This document shows, one piece after another, positions 1-13,758 of a stretch of DNA of 64,000 nt. Source of the stretch: Daphnia pulex (Eukaryota > Arthropoda > Branchiopoda > Diplostraca > Daphniidae); contig NC_060018.1 in assembly GCF_021134715.1 (NCBI RefSeq), forward strand, positions 434,001-498,000, in the 5' to 3' direction. A program made the translations under genes and the position numbers. Numbering within the stretch: position 1 is the stretch's first letter; every line of letters begins with the position of its first letter. A model generated the notes under the pieces. The model did not search any database. It had not been told where the DNA came from and saw nothing but the letters and a program-made list of their open reading frames with translations.

Positions 1-1378
1 TACTACAACTACCAAGAATTTGTATAGTCTCCTTTCTCTCGTCATGTAATTCATTTTCTTGTGAATATGCTAATGGAATTATAGAGGGGGGGATCCAGCA
101 GAAGAAGTCGACGGTGGGCCCCGACGTTGGGGGGACAAGCGAAAAAGAAACAACCTGTTTGTTGTAGTTGGCTGTCTATCCCGCCCCAATGTCCCAGCAG
201 CAGCTAATTCCATCGTCGTGACGGCCCTACTACTATACTCAACACGTTGGGAAGTGCCTCAGTGGACCGGTGACTTGTGCGAGCTCAATGCTCTGATGGC
301 GTGAGAGAATTCTCCTCCGACTACGCGCTACCGAACTGTGTAAAAAAGAAAAATAAGAAACAGAAAAAAGAAAAACGAATTTCCGAGATGATGGCCGACG
401 CGTTGACTCCGGTCGAGTGTTGAGCCTCTGCGCTGGTCGAGTCGCCTCATTAAATACCAATTATTCTTGTTTCCCCCCTCTTCTTCTTCTTCTTCTTTTT
501 TCTAAATTGCCGTGTGCACACAACATCATCGCCTTCGGAGAGTTTTTCCTCGAAAGAAAAAGCGGCGAGTGACAAGGAGAGAAGAGACGACGCAACGAGG
601 GAAACGCTAGTCGCCATCCACAGATGACCGCATATATTATGTCAGCTCGACTATTGATGATAGCAGAATAAGGGAATAATAAGAGAAACACAGCTGATGC
701 GTTTCTCAAGGAGCTCCCGACACCCGGCCGCGGGAATCGTCGGCATAAATTTGCCAGCCAAAGAGGAAGAGACGCACGACACTATTTTGTCGAACCGCAC
801 ACACAACGTGAAGGACGGAATTTGGCATTCATCACTCGGCTCATTAATTTCTCATCCACTCTTTCATCTAGGACGTAAGAACTCATCACGTGGTGGCATC
901 TCTTCTTCTTCTTCATGACGTGATTGATGCCTTCCTACCTCCCATCGATCGACGGACCATGGCCCAGCTGGCACAACACGGCGCCCAGCCTCACCAAAAA
1001 TAAAAATCTGCCACATCTAGCTCTCGTTCCACTCACATTTCTTCCCAAGTCATCTGTAAACCAAACAATAAAGGAACAATGGCGGATGGACCATTTTCTA
1101 TTGTTGTGGCCAACTGATATTACAACCAGCCTGACTGACTGGACTATAAATCTCTTCTCCTTTCTGCCAAGATTCAGTCCGCCCCCGTCACTCTTCATCT
1201 TTCGGCCGCGAGTCGTATTTCCCCATTAACCGAATTCTATTATGCACATCTCCATTCCTCATTCTCCGTTCTCCTGTGGCGTGCAGATGATGAGGACATT
1301 GGGAGAAAATTTCCAGCTCACGCTCCTGCTAAATACACCCAGCAGAATAGCCCAAGAAAAATGAGAAACGTCCGATTC

Positions 1379-1404
1379 AACAACAACAACAACAACAACA
1401 ACAA
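1379..1404. repeat. CAA trinucleotide microsatellite
   Basis: About nine uninterrupted CAA units. Similar short trinucleotide tracts recur across the window, for example TTC near 480-497, ATT near 15,497-15,515 and CTT near 24,287-24,305. Confidence 0.9.
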
Positions 1405-4400
1405 TGCGGGTTGTTTGGCTTTCCTTAACGTTTTTCGCTCGTTGTTTCGCAGGGCCGTCGACGAACAACGACTTGTCCGTGTTGTTTGTCTGCCTAGTTT
1501 TATGGGCAATCTCACCTGCACGACGCAGAGAGAAAGAGAAAGAAAAGAGAATGAAATGAAATGATGCAGGAGGAGGGCGTACTTTTTGCTCCTTGATTCT
1601 CGCCGTGAAATGGTCGGCTGCTCTTTTGCCGCCCGCCGAATTGTCTGCGATGCTGGCCCACACATGAAACATTCACATAACCCCATTTCGGGGGATCATG
1701 TATTCATTAAGGGCGCGTCAAAGTCGGTCCCCTCGAGGAAAGAAAAAGGAAAGAAAAATAAAGCCAACCCAAATAACAATCGTAAATCCAAAAAGACTGG
1801 GCGATCCAGCAGCAGCAAGTGCGTGGGTCTAGGTAAACGTATTACCGCGTACAGCTGCAGCAGCAGCAATTGCCTAATAATGTGAAAGAGACCAAGACCG
1901 AGAAACAAACAAAAAAACCAACACACACACACAAAGCAAAAAGAAAAACCAGTCCCACACACGCAGAGAGCGGATCGTTAATTTCCTTGTCTTCTTTTTC
2001 GGCCCTCATTTTCTATGTGTGTGTGGGTTTTCGCCAGTGACCGACACACCAACATTCGATTCCGCCCAATGGTCGATAAGTCAGATCAGCAATGCAAATC
2101 AACTCGTGTGTATAAATAATACAAACTCCATTTTATTTGAAAAAGAATCAAATAAAAACCTACGCCATCGTACAATAATAAAAAGAAAGAAGAAATGAAT
2201 AAACTAATCGAAGCCAATAAGTCGAGTGCCCAAGTTTGTGTTTCATCTGACAAAGACAGAGGACGTGGAGCAACAAGGTCCCGCAACAAACCGGTCCAAC
2301 GGCCAACAAATGGTAAACGATGACTTATTCTGACATGCCAATTTTGTCTAGACGCACGTGACTCCAATTTAATCGACGCCAACTTTTTGTTTTATTCCCC
2401 CCCTTACACTATTCCACATGGCCATTTCTCAAAATGTTTACCCAGGAAAAATAGCCGATTGAAATGTGGATGAAAATTGGCAATCTGATTAAGTTTCACG
2501 CCACTTTCCGCGCATTCTTTACGGCGTATCGCGTAGTAGCCAGAGCCTCTTGCAAGTTGCAACTGCTGTTGCAGCGTAGCGGTAAACGCTCGACAAGTCA
2601 AAGCACTTGAACGGTATTTCAAAATAGCCGCAATCATTTTCTTTTTTCTTCTTCCCCTTCTTTTGGTCGGTTGCAACTTGGACAAGTATACCCACCAGTG
2701 TGTGTCTTCCATGTCAGTTAAACAATATTTTTCATTCCATTTTTCCCTGCATATGGAAGTCCATCCAGCCGTTGAAGAAAAAAAGGGCAAACAACCGATG
2801 ACCGAGGGAAACTAAAAAGACACGGTCGATCGCAACTTTTGAATAATCAAAAGGGAATGAAATGCAATCAAGAGAGGCTAAACTAAAAATAAATCACAAA
2901 AGATGCTCCAAAGGATACGGCCACCAAAAGACTCCCGACAGGAGGTGTATATAGAGTCGGGAGAGATTGGCTCACGTGAATTCGTGAGTCAGCTGACCGC
3001 GATAAAGTCGCAAGAGAAAAAATGCAAAGTGAAAACTTTGTAACAACATTTGGCGAGCAGTCAAGTACACACGGCGCGCACACGGCGTATTGTGTGTTCT
3101 CGAATGTTATGGACACGGCGATCGAGTCTAGAGATTTGAAGGCCGAAAAAATAAAGAAATAAATACAATAAATGTAAAAAGCCAAAGGGTTTTTTGTGTG
3201 TGTTATTAGATAATGCCATCACATTATTTATGGCAGTCGTCCGACAGATCTTTTGCCGCTCTTTTGTCCCGTCAGTTTATTTTGGCCAGTTTGACGGACG
3301 GTCTTTGGCTGTCGGACGAGAGTTGGCCGACAATACATCAACAGGTAATTTAATTGCATAATATCAACGGATGGTGGAATAACCCCGACAATCGTCCGCC
3401 GGCCATCTCGGCGAGATCTAATAAAAATTCACGTCTTCCCCGGCTGTCGAGTAAGTAACAAACGGCAGAGAGAGAGGCCGCTGCTATTTCTGTGGCTATT
3501 TGAGATGCAAATAGAAAGTGCTGCCGCGAGATTGGCTCCTCCTAATTTCTGTTTTTCTTTCTCCTTCTCCTTTTTGTGGGTTATCTCCATCCGAGTTTCT
3601 ATCAAACTATTTCTGGTGTGTGCCTATCTATAGAAACCCGAATTCTTTGAGGTTACGCGGAAGGACGACACACGAAAAGGAGGAATAAATAGCGGGAATA
3701 GCATCATGGGCGTATTCAAATATTTGGGTTGCCCGTTTTTCCAAATCGACCAGGTGTGGCACAAGGGGGGCGATGCAAATGATCATTTAATATCGCCATG
3801 GAAATGATACGCAACATTTGATCGGCGCATAACGTTGCGCCACTTGTAAAAAGTAAAATAGAAAAAGAAACTAGATGCAACTGTGTGGCGCAGAGTTCCT
3901 GTCGTGTGTTGCGAGGTGAACATGCACAAACGTCCATCACTTGGTAGGATTTCGTGACGCTTCCGGCCCTCTAGCAACGTTGAATTTTCTTTGCTGTATA
4001 GTCTCTTGTTCGTAGGTAGTTAACCAAGACAAAAACACATACAAAAAATGGCCACTAACCAACCCAAAACGGACGGCAATGAACCGGTCAGTATTGAAAG
4101 CGAAACATAAAAGTGCCTTTTATTTTTCACGTTAGTTTTTTTCTTCCCCCAGCGTGTTTGGCCAAAAAAAAAGAATTGTTGCCTCGGAGCTAATAAAGAA
4201 TAAAAGTACATTTTTTGTTTTCCCGTTTGTTTTTTTTTTTCCTGTTTGCAACCATCACCCGTCAAACATGGGCGTGGCGGACTGCGCGTTGAGGAATGAA
4301 AGTCTCCAAGGTGTCAGAAAAGAGAATTGCTGACGGGAGGAAAAATGATAAAAAGAAGAAGAAAAAGAAAGAAAAAACGAACGATGAAATGGCTCGGCTC

Positions 4401-5135
4401 GTCAACTCGAGTGTATCAAAACGGAATATCGGACAGTTGGGCGAGTCGGTTATAATGTGGTTCCTCATTGTGTGTGTTTCTTTTTAAGCTGATTATCTTT
4501 CCACCTCTTTTATTCATTCGTTCGTGAGCTCGGACGGACGGACGGGTGGTTGCGCAAGAGCAACAGACCTTTCCACCAACAACTCACTGACATTTCTGTC
4601 GGGTTTGTTGTTTTTTCTTCTCGTTAGACTTCCTCCACACGAACACACACAACACAAACGAATAATAATAATTGAATGGCTTGATCTGTGTGTGCTCCTG
4701 CTGCTGCCTCCGTCATGTCCGACCTCGGTCATGAGCGCACAACACGACGATGGATGCGGAAAGGACCGAAGGTGGAGAGCAACCGAGTCCAAAGAGGTTA
4801 ACGCGATTACAGCAGCAGCCACCGCCACCTGTGGTTCAATTACCAACGGATAATCATCGGGCCCCATTTTATTCTCTACCCCCAACAGCAATGACGCAAC
4901 CAGGGGAAAAGTGTGTAGACAACACGAAAAACAACTCAACACACCATCTCTTTCCCGATATTTTTATCTGACAAAAGCCCCCAAAAATGTTTTCGTGTAA
5001 AGTTCGGCGCTGGCCCATTTCTCTTTGGTCCCTTCCTCGCCGCCGTCGTTGGCAAGTCGATGAAATTGTTTAAGAGGGGGCGAAAGAACAAAAGATTGCC
5101 GAGAGGTTAGAAAGAGAAAAGATGCTCGAGAGAGT

Positions 5136-5158
5136 CTGCCTGCCTGCCTGCCTGCCTC
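5136..5158. repeat. TGCC/GCCT tetranucleotide microsatellite
   Basis: Five tandem tetranucleotide units read directly from the sequence, lying in non-coding DNA. Confidence 0.85.
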
Positions 5159-8100
5159 GTTCACCTACATATTGGCCCAGCGTGTAGGTGTTTGTACCTC
5201 GTTGTTTGCCTTTCGATTTTGACACACCTTCCCTTCACCAGCGGATACGAGGCAATCGTATTCAGATATCGACGCACCTGTTTGGTGTGTATAGATGGGA
5301 AGAAAGAAAGAAATGGATGGGGCGGAAGTGGATTTGAATGTTATATCTGCGCTGGCGGGAGTACTCACGTCCGAATTAATCTCAAATTCCTCGAATTCAT
5401 TGAGGATTATTTCCTCCTTGGAGGCATCACACGACCCATTGCAGCCGTGACGGGGTTGGTTTTCCTACTATTATTACTACCAGTGGTGGTAAGTAACACA
5501 CTTACTATTTTTATCTGTTTCTTTTCTTCTTTGCATCAAAAGAGGCCGAGGAAATAAGAGCGACCTGCGGATCATAACCCAACGCCAACGTCTTCTTATT
5601 TAGATCTAGCGCATACTAATAACGGCGCTTTTCTGGCTCAGCCATTACGGCAAAGGCAAAAGGATAAGCATAAGAGAGAGAAGCAGCAGGATATAGCTGT
5701 ATAAAAGAGCCGCGTTATTGGCGTTGGGTTGCATCATCGATGGGTTATTGGGCCCCTTTCTCGGCAACTCGGCAAAAATGGATCATTCCCACCATTTCGG
5801 TAGAAAAACGATAAAAAAAAGGGGCGCCCAGCCTCTCTCTTGTGCTCTCTGGTAGCGTCGACGTTAATAGACCAAAAGGGCGACGAGGAAGTCGTTGGCA
5901 GAGAGAAATGCCAACAGTCTCTTCTTATATAAAAGTTACGCACGTATAAAGGATACTTGGTTATTAGTTTGTTAGTTAACTAGATAGATGGGGTCTCTCG
6001 CCTTTCTCGGATAGATTTGCCCGGCACGTAATCGGCCATCTCGGCGGCCCTCTGATTGGCATCTCGAATCGTCCGTGCTGTTGTTGCGCACGATGATGTT
6101 GTTATCCGAAACCAGACACGACGGAGAGAAGAAAAAAAGAGAAAGAATATTTATTGCGAGAGGTTTTTTGACACGCGGACGACGACGACGCTGCGTGATG
6201 GTTGCCCCCTGACTGCTACGCGTGCTAGTTAATTCTTCCCGCGGATGGGGTCGTTTCGTTCACGTCTTCTTCTTCTTCTTCCTGCTCGCCGTCGTGCCTC
6301 GCATTGCAGCCCATTTTACTAGACGTAGAGACCCTGGTATCTGAGATATGCCTCGTCTATTGAATAAATACATCAAGCTCTTCCCTGTTGTTGTTGTTGT
6401 GGTGGTGGTGAATTGGTGCTGCTGCGGTGGATGGGGCGATAACGAATACGGGCAGCGAATAAACACGCCCAGCTACGAGCGCAGTCAGCTGCTGTCAAGG
6501 ATATACATGCATGTCCTGTCGTCGTCTTGCGCAATTGTATTTATGCGCCTCATTCGACATTATCGAACTCTTTTTCCATGATGAAATTCCTTCGACGCTC
6601 TCACACGAATTCCTCGGCCCCAACTGATTTTGATTGAGCGACGCAGACTGTATTTGACCAAGGTTATTCTAACCCTATACGAACCCACAAAAGTCGTTAA
6701 AAACGAGATCTCCCATCCATCCGGGGAAGAAAAAGGGGAAAAAGAAGAAGAAGAGAAATGGCCGCGCAAACAAGGGGAGAAGAAACTACACGGACGGGTA
6801 TGTGTTCACCTATATGTACAATGTGCGTCTACACGTTAAGGTTGTGTGTGTATAGAGAGGAGAGTGCGTTACACTAGCAGCAAACGGCATTGTTATGTGC
6901 ACCGGGCGGTCACAGCAGCAGGTCTCTGATGAAAGATGCATGACTTCTTCTAGTCTCTGCCTGATGCTGTCTTTTTCTTGTTGCCCAAGTGTTTATTGAA
7001 ATAGAGAATAGAATAAGAAGAAATAAGAAAAAATGGGAAAAAAGGAATAGAATTGGAAGAAGGTGCTATCCTACTACCCCCCACCACCCCAATAACTCTT
7101 TTCCTTCGGAGGTTCTTCTCTGCGGAGAGAAGTAAATATTGGGAATCCGTCGGAGCAGAAAGTGTTGGACTGGAATGCAGCCAAATATCAATAACTCTTG
7201 ATCTCACCCTCACAGGCAGAGGAATATAGTATACGTCCAGCATTTATCAAAAATTGTGATTGGCTTTTTCCCCCCTTCTTTTTCACTTAAATGCCTCAGA
7301 TAGCTCTCGACTGTCTGGCCAACAGAAGACTGTTGACCTCCTAGTCTCGCGTTCCTCTGGCCGTACCATATGAAGAAGGCATTCTTCTTTTGGCTTCTTT
7401 ATTCTTCTTCGATCGACTCTTTTTCGGGGGGGTTTCTTCTTCTGGTATTCCCATTCGAGGAATGCGCTGCAAGAAGGAAAAACCTGCTGACACACTCGCA
7501 GCACCCAAGACTTTGGCGATTGACACACGCCTATCCACCTTATTTAAATAAAGCTATTCCAAAGAATAGGCACCATCCAAAAAAAAGAGATGGAGAAAAA
7601 ACCAGTAAATCAAGCGAGAAAACGACCCAGAGCTCTGCTGTAGATAGAGAAAAGTAACGATATAATGGCACACTAACAGCGGATTTGCATTCGCTTCTAT
7701 TCATTCCCCCCTCTCTCTCACACTCACAGGCAAAAAAAGTCTTTTCTTCTTCTCTTGATCTCGCCAGTCTCTTCTATCCATCCACATATCGACTGGGAGA
7801 AAGAAAAGAAGAAAGAAAAAAATACTTTTGAGCACATCCACACACGCCCAAACCATAAAGACAACAAAACCATCCGGGAGATAGATACGGAAAAGAAGAT
7901 TCCGGCAAAAGGCATCTCACAAATTCCATTTGCTTTTTTTTTGTTTGCTTTTTTTTATTATTATTTTACTCTTTGGCGCTAGAAAATGTTCCTGGAAATG
8001 TTTTCGAAGGCTGTGTGTGATTGTCTTTCAATAAGTCCATCAACGAGTTTTTTTCAAAAAATAAAGAAAAAGAACCGCTCCAAACTGGTCGTCGCAGAGA

Positions 8101-11100
8101 GAAAATACAAATAAATGCCTTTGTCTTTTTTTTTAACAGTAACACGAGATTTGGAGGGCCCCCTGTTAAAGCATGTCCGGTCTCCCAGGCAACGGGGCGC
8201 ATATTTTCATGTCAGCGCTCCTTCTTTTTCATTCTTTCCAGGAGCTCTTTTCTTGTTCTTTGTTTGACGTTTGGAACTGTTCCCCAAAAGAAAAAAAATT
8301 GGGAGAGATGAGAAACAAACGAATAATACCAAAAAGAAAAAGAAAAAAGGACCGGACTCTCTCTCGCAATGTCCGGCATTGTTAAATAAGGCAATGGCGA
8401 CCCGGGATTGTGTTGGCAGCGAGTACAGTTATAATAATCGACGCCGTCAGTCGTCATAATATATTTTGTCTTTTTCTTCTTTCCAACTTGCATTGCCCCA
8501 GAGCAAATTGGAATAGCGACAGACACAACGCCATAACAACAATCATACCACCACCACCACCGTAGCGTAATCAGTTTTTTTCTTTTCTTTTCTTTGACTG
8601 GTGGAACCTCGGCTGAGGGAATTTGTAAATACGCAAACTGACGACTGCTACACCTCGTGAGACTCTGACAGTTCACGTGCCTTTTCGGTAGTTTTGGACG
8701 TGTACAACTGGGCGGCGGTGACCGAAACCGGTAGATTCCCCCCTTTCAAAAAGACATAAAATACTTGTACTACTAGTGTGTATATGGTGGCACTTCCGCT
8801 CCGGATTTCTTAGAGAGCGGGGGCCGGAATTGTATGAACTCGGCGGTCATGGCACGTCCGTCTATTATAACTGTTTATTATTAGCAACTGGACGGAACCA
8901 GCAAGTATACGCGAAGGGGGAGAGACTAGGTATAACGACGACAATCGAGTCGCGTTATTTCATTTTTACTTTTATGTCGTCCCTCTTTTTTTTTTCTTTT
9001 TTGGCTTCAACTTTTTATTTTTCATTCGTGAATTAGCCCGTTGGCCTTCCTCATTCTCTTGGCGTTTTCCAGCATAGAGTCCACCCATTAATCATCATCA
9101 TTCCCGGCCGGCCGGCAGGTATGTTACCCACTTGTGTTTTCCAACGAATTTATTGTCCGCGTAACTTGTTGTTGTTCCTTTGACTTCGTTTATAACTCGA
9201 CTTGGGCCAACGCCACACCAGCACCACCACCAGCCCGGGTGAAACCAGCGAAAAAAGAAAAGGTAAAACACGGAGCGGAACGCGGAACAACGATCCCGCT
9301 GGCAATCCTCATTATGCAGCGCGCCAGTCTGTAACGGAGTTCTTCGCCGTGCGCGCGTGTGTACCTCTGCCAACTAAAACGCACCAAGAGAAGAAGGAAC
9401 AGCAAAAAGGTCTTGGTCTGGCACTGCGCTCGATTGACCCTTGTTGTCTCTTGTGTTTTTGGGTGGAGGGGGGGGGGCCTTAATCTGGTTCCATCCGCCT
9501 CTTCTTCTCATTCGATTCAATTCCGAGCAACAGAAGCAATTAAGATTGCCCCGCCAGTTGTGATGAACTTTGGAACTCGATGGCTAAATAAGAACCAGCA
9601 GACACAAAGAGAGAAAAACTTGTTTCAACTCCTATCGCACGGTCGTCGTCTTTCAAGTTTTGTCTTTTTTTTATGTTTGCCGATGGAACGGCGGATACGG
9701 AACGTTCTCAGTTTCACAGAAAGGCGAAAACAAAAAACGCAACAACAACGAAAGGAAAAACCCGACCCGCCCCAAAAAACTGACCGTCTCGACCAGAGAT
9801 GCAGGAATTATATTTTTCAACATTTTAGAAGACTATGCCCTTGGTTGAGATTTCCTGACACTCGGGTGAGAAATTAGGAACGATGATGAAGTTGCGACTC
9901 TTGCACCTTTTTTGGGTTGGTTTTCCACGTTCTACGTTGGAAGGAGGGAAGAGAAAAATTAACAAGCGAGGGGTGAATATTTCAATCCCGTTGAAGGGGC
10001 AGCCCTTATTCAAATTCTGCAGTACTGTTGGTGGGGATAAGATTACTACATATCGGCTTTCAGATCGATGAATGTGCTAAATCTCTGACAGGACCCTTTG
10101 GGAGACCCACAATGGGTTGGCTACTCACTACAGGAGGTCCTGTGGGCCAGCCCCTCTCTCGCCCCAAGAAGAAGAAGAAGAAAATAAGCAAATGCTGCCC
10201 CTCGTCTGTTTGAACTTTCGGACGGACAACGGACTGACTCGCTTATTCTTCTTCTTCCCAGATTGTGTGCCCAACAGGGCAAAAGGCCACAAACAAACGA
10301 AATCGTTTTTTCGGTTGTGTTTTCCTTTTATTCTTTTTTATGCCAACGATATCGTTGCAGAAGAATTTCCCAAATGTTGGCCCATTTTTGTAAAGTTTGA
10401 AGTCATAACCCAGGAGACCGTGACGGATCCCAGTTTATGATCCACGGCTGCTGCCGATCACACACAAAAAAGAGTCGGGGAAACGAGCCAACTAGATTAT
10501 ACGATGACTTGTAACGATTCGTATATATAAGCGATGGTAATGACGGACATTACTCGGCTTTTTATTTCGCTTCTCATTTACATCCCACTCGGGGGAAAAA
10601 AAGGCCAAAAAAATCTGCTGCTGAAATTGGAAACCAGTAAAAAACCTTTTTCCTATCGCCTCTGAATGGGTTACAGTCCAATCTGGCCCATGATAGCATC
10701 GCTTATGGCTTCATCGTTTATGGTGGTGGCCGTAGACATGTCAAAGTGCTGCCAGCACACGATCATCATCGCGACAGAGCAATCAGAAATGAACCTTAAA
10801 GTGGGGCTGTAGCTCCACTAATGAGCTGCCATCAACCACTTGTTTCATGTAAAACGAGTCCCAGTCAGTCAACAAGGAGAAAGAGCGCACAGAGAAAAAA
10901 CTACAAAATCGAAATGAGTTATGAGATAACAAAATGGGAATGAAAGAAAAATCGACTCGGAAGTTATTTCGATTCGTTGGGTGTAACCCCCCTCTCAGAC
11001 AGACACGATGCTACTCCTATACTAGTAGATTTATCATATCACGTGAATAGATTAAAACTCGAATAAGTGGGGGTCTTTTTACCTGGTGATTCCACGCGAC

Positions 11101-12821
11101 GATCAGTTTTCTCCACACACACACGAAAAAGAGGAGGAATAGATCTGTGGGGTTGCTGTGGTAGGCGTAACACAAGCCGAGGAGGAGGACAAATCTCCAC
11201 CGTTTTTTTACGGGCCGTTTCTTTTAACTTTTACGGACGGCAGCGGTCGAAACAACAACAACAACACACGTCCAATTCCAGAACAAAACGAACCAGCCCT
11301 GATTGCCTTATGATCCCTTGTTTTGCATCTGATTATCAACGGGGGGATGGAAGAGAAATGGGGAGGTGGAATGTATCTCAGCCCATTCGAGAGCTATCAG
11401 TCTTGTTCTCTTTCACTCGACGGTTATTTTTTAAAAGAAATAGTATTCTGTCGATGCGCCAGTCACTGTGTAATATCGTCGATTTTCGAGTTGGGAAAAG
11501 ATCGGGGTCTCTCTCGTTAGCTCGGGATGATTCGATAGAAGAAGGAAGGGGGGTCCAGTCCAACGTGCCGACGCGGCTTCCAGTCACACAACAACTGACC
11601 ACCAAAGCTCAACTAGACATTGGCGTATACCTGCAGCTATTGCAGCAGCACGCCAGTGCTGCTGCGTTCCTTTTCTCTTTTTTTTATTTCTTCTTCTTCC
11701 TTCTCTTTGCCGGTTTTTCGTGTTGTTATTTTCCTCCTTTCCCACTTGGATTCTCTCTCTCACGCCCTTCTCCCGTCACCCACCACCTCCTCCTTCTCCC
11801 TCTATACACTCCCGCCGGCTCCCGACCCCCCTCCTTTTCACAATTCCCCAACCGTCGGCTCCCTTTTCTCTTTAGGGGCTGCTCATTCCCGACAGTCCCC
11901 ACGACGAGCTTCTTGTCAGGTGGGCGAGCAGCAGAGCCATCGCCATCCAGCCCAAGTTCAGTCAAAAAAAGACCATTAGGGACCGGTGGCCACCACCGCC
12001 ACGACTCCCAATGAGTTTCCTCGACGATATAACAACTTACACACAGCCACAAAAGCCAATAAACATATCATCGGATAGACTCGTTGCTGCTTTTTTCCCA
12101 TCCATTTCTTTCCATTATTTCCCAGCAGCACAGCTACCGAATTGCAGCTCAAGACTTGCACATTACTCTCGTGCCCATTATTCTTTTATATAGTTACACG
12201 CATAGTACGATCGCAGTCGTGCAACTTTTTTCTTTTCCCCCCACCCTTTTTTCGTACACATAAATATAACCAACTTGTACTTTCGGATCAAGTTCACATG
12301 TGAAGACGCTCGTTTTTTATTAGCCGGAGAAGAAGATAAAGCTCAGAGATTGCGCAAAAGGACGAAAAGACAACGACATGGCACCGCCTCGGGACTCTGC
12401 TTTGCATTCACATAACGTTGGACACTTGCACGTTAGAAGAACGCGTTTCCTCAAAGAAAAACTTTTTTATTTTAAGAAAAAAAAGGAAAGAAGAAAAATG
12501 TCGGAATGTTATGTTAAAGACGGACGGCGCCAAAAGAAAAACAACTCCAAAGTCACCTGGCATTTCCCACCTTCGACAGGTAAAAATTTCGCCTAATAAC
12601 TACTAAGGGAAAAGTTGTGGAGAAAATTCTTGGGACCTTGAGTTACTATGATTCAATTGACAATCAGTTCAATTCCACAAAAGTCAAAGAGATTTCCCAA
12701 CATTTCTCAAAATAAACCAAATATGATTATTCGCTATTCAACAAGCCTATCTTTGACCTAACCTACCATCCTCAATTGATAAATGGAATCATTATGCAAC
12801 ACTTGTTTGGCCGATACACGT

Positions 12822-13438
12822 GCACAAACTCTATTTTCAACATGGAAAAGTTCGAACGAAGGACACTCTTTGAAAAAAAACAAGCCGTGACATTTGGCAA
12901 ACAAATTAGACGTCATGGCCCATGCAACAAACGGTTGAAAAACGACACGACGAAAAAGAAATAAGAAGATTTGTGACTTACCCACTTAATGATTTCTTCT
13001 CTGGTGTCATAAAGAAACAGGAATTGCAGATGTAACAGCTCTTGGAGGTCGGTGCAAACAAGTGAAAGAACAGCAACAGGTGAGGTGGTGGCCAGTCGTT
13101 TTTTCTTTCACTTTTTTTACTTTTGGCATTCGTTCAGAATTTAAAGATTGGCGACACAAAATTTGTCACGAATTTGCCATGCAGAAGCTCCTCCAACAGG
13201 TCGTCTGCAATCGGCACAGCATCAGTTCACCACATTCGTATCGTTTAACTCGCCAAGGAAGAATAACTATTTCTGTACTCGATTCCCTCACCATATTGGC
13301 TGTGTTTTTGATCCAAAGTTATCGTCAAACCTTTTTCTTTCCACAGTTCGTTCGGCCTTGTCGTGACATATAGGGGAGTGGGTGAGCAAATTTTTTTTTT
13401 TTTTGATTTTGTAAATAGACGCCATTTGCAACGTTGCA
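12822..13438 (-). repeat. Dispersed repeat, copy A (matches 52,012-52,700)
   Basis: Read on the minus strand, this segment aligns collinearly with the plus strand at 52,012-52,700. Shared blocks in the same order include GCAACGTTGCAAATGGCGTC, ACGACAAGGCC, AGCCAATATGGTG, ACGATACGAATGT, CGATTGCAG, GAACGAATGC, CCTGTTGCTGTTCTT, AAGTGGGTAAGT, CATGACGTCTAAT and GTTTGCCAAA. Between blocks there are substitutions and indels, so the copies are old. Neither copy keeps a long shared reading frame. A GTAAGT splice-donor-like motif is preserved in both (in A near 12,982-12,993 on the minus strand). It could be a degraded mobile element or a duplicated gene fragment. The foldback transposon at 13,484 sits 45 bp from its end. 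Confidence 0.75.
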
Positions 13439-13483
13439 CAATTTATTATGGCGTGACGAGTATTCAAGAAAAATAAATTAGAT

Positions 13484-13758
13484 CAGAGCTATAGAATCCC
13501 TGGTCGGTTCTCGGCTGTGTTGGCTTCCCTATCCCGGTTTCAGGGTAAACGTGGTCCGATTTGGAAACTGGAATGAGCGCTCTAGTGAGTGTGTCAGCTA
13601 CTACGCTCAGCTACTTTTGAGAGCCTAGATGGCTCTGTTTCCAGTTTCCAATGACAGGCCCCGCCCTAAAACCCCCTGAAAATCGGACCACGTTTACCCT
13701 GAAACCGGGATAGGGAAGCCAACACAGCCGAGAACCGACCAGGGATTCTATAGCTCTG
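13484..13758. mobile_element. Perfect foldback MITE with 79-bp inverted arms and a 7-bp target duplication
   Basis: Positions 13,484-13,562 and 13,680-13,758 are exact reverse complements, 79 bp without a mismatch. The ends begin CAGAGCTATAGAATCCCTGG. An inner 13-bp inverted pair (13,561-13,573 with 13,639-13,651) extends the hairpin, leaving a small asymmetric loop. The direct repeat ATTAGAT flanks both ends (13,477-13,483 and 13,759-13,765). A target duplication of 7-8 bp with a CAG...CTG terminus suits a hAT-type non-autonomous element, although 7 bp is one short of the usual 8. There is no coding capacity; it would need a transposase supplied elsewhere. Perfect arms suggest recent insertion or strong conservation by gene conversion. 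Confidence 0.88.

Larger units (their letters stand above)
1..12821. other. Gene-poor region without supported coding sequence
   Basis: I see no convincing gene here. Open frames are short and dominated by runs of Ser, Leu, Lys, Phe or Arg that come from simple repeats and polypyrimidine or polypurine tracts. None shows a recognisable domain or a chain of phase-matched exons. Several stretches look like untranslated exons or intronic DNA. The region could be upstream regulatory DNA, a long intron of a gene outside the window, or host non-coding RNAs that cannot be recognised from sequence alone. Confidence 0.55.

Noticed and set aside
1696..1962. Leu/Phe-rich minus-strand frame that looks like membrane segments
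   Set aside because: It derives from polypurine and CAG-type repeats, with no start context or conserved motif.
11067..12014. 315-codon plus-strand frame, one of the longest outside called genes
   Set aside because: Its protein is driven by polypyrimidine and trinucleotide runs (Ser, Leu, Phe, Pro). It has no domain, overlaps equally long frames on both strands, and shows no splice structure.
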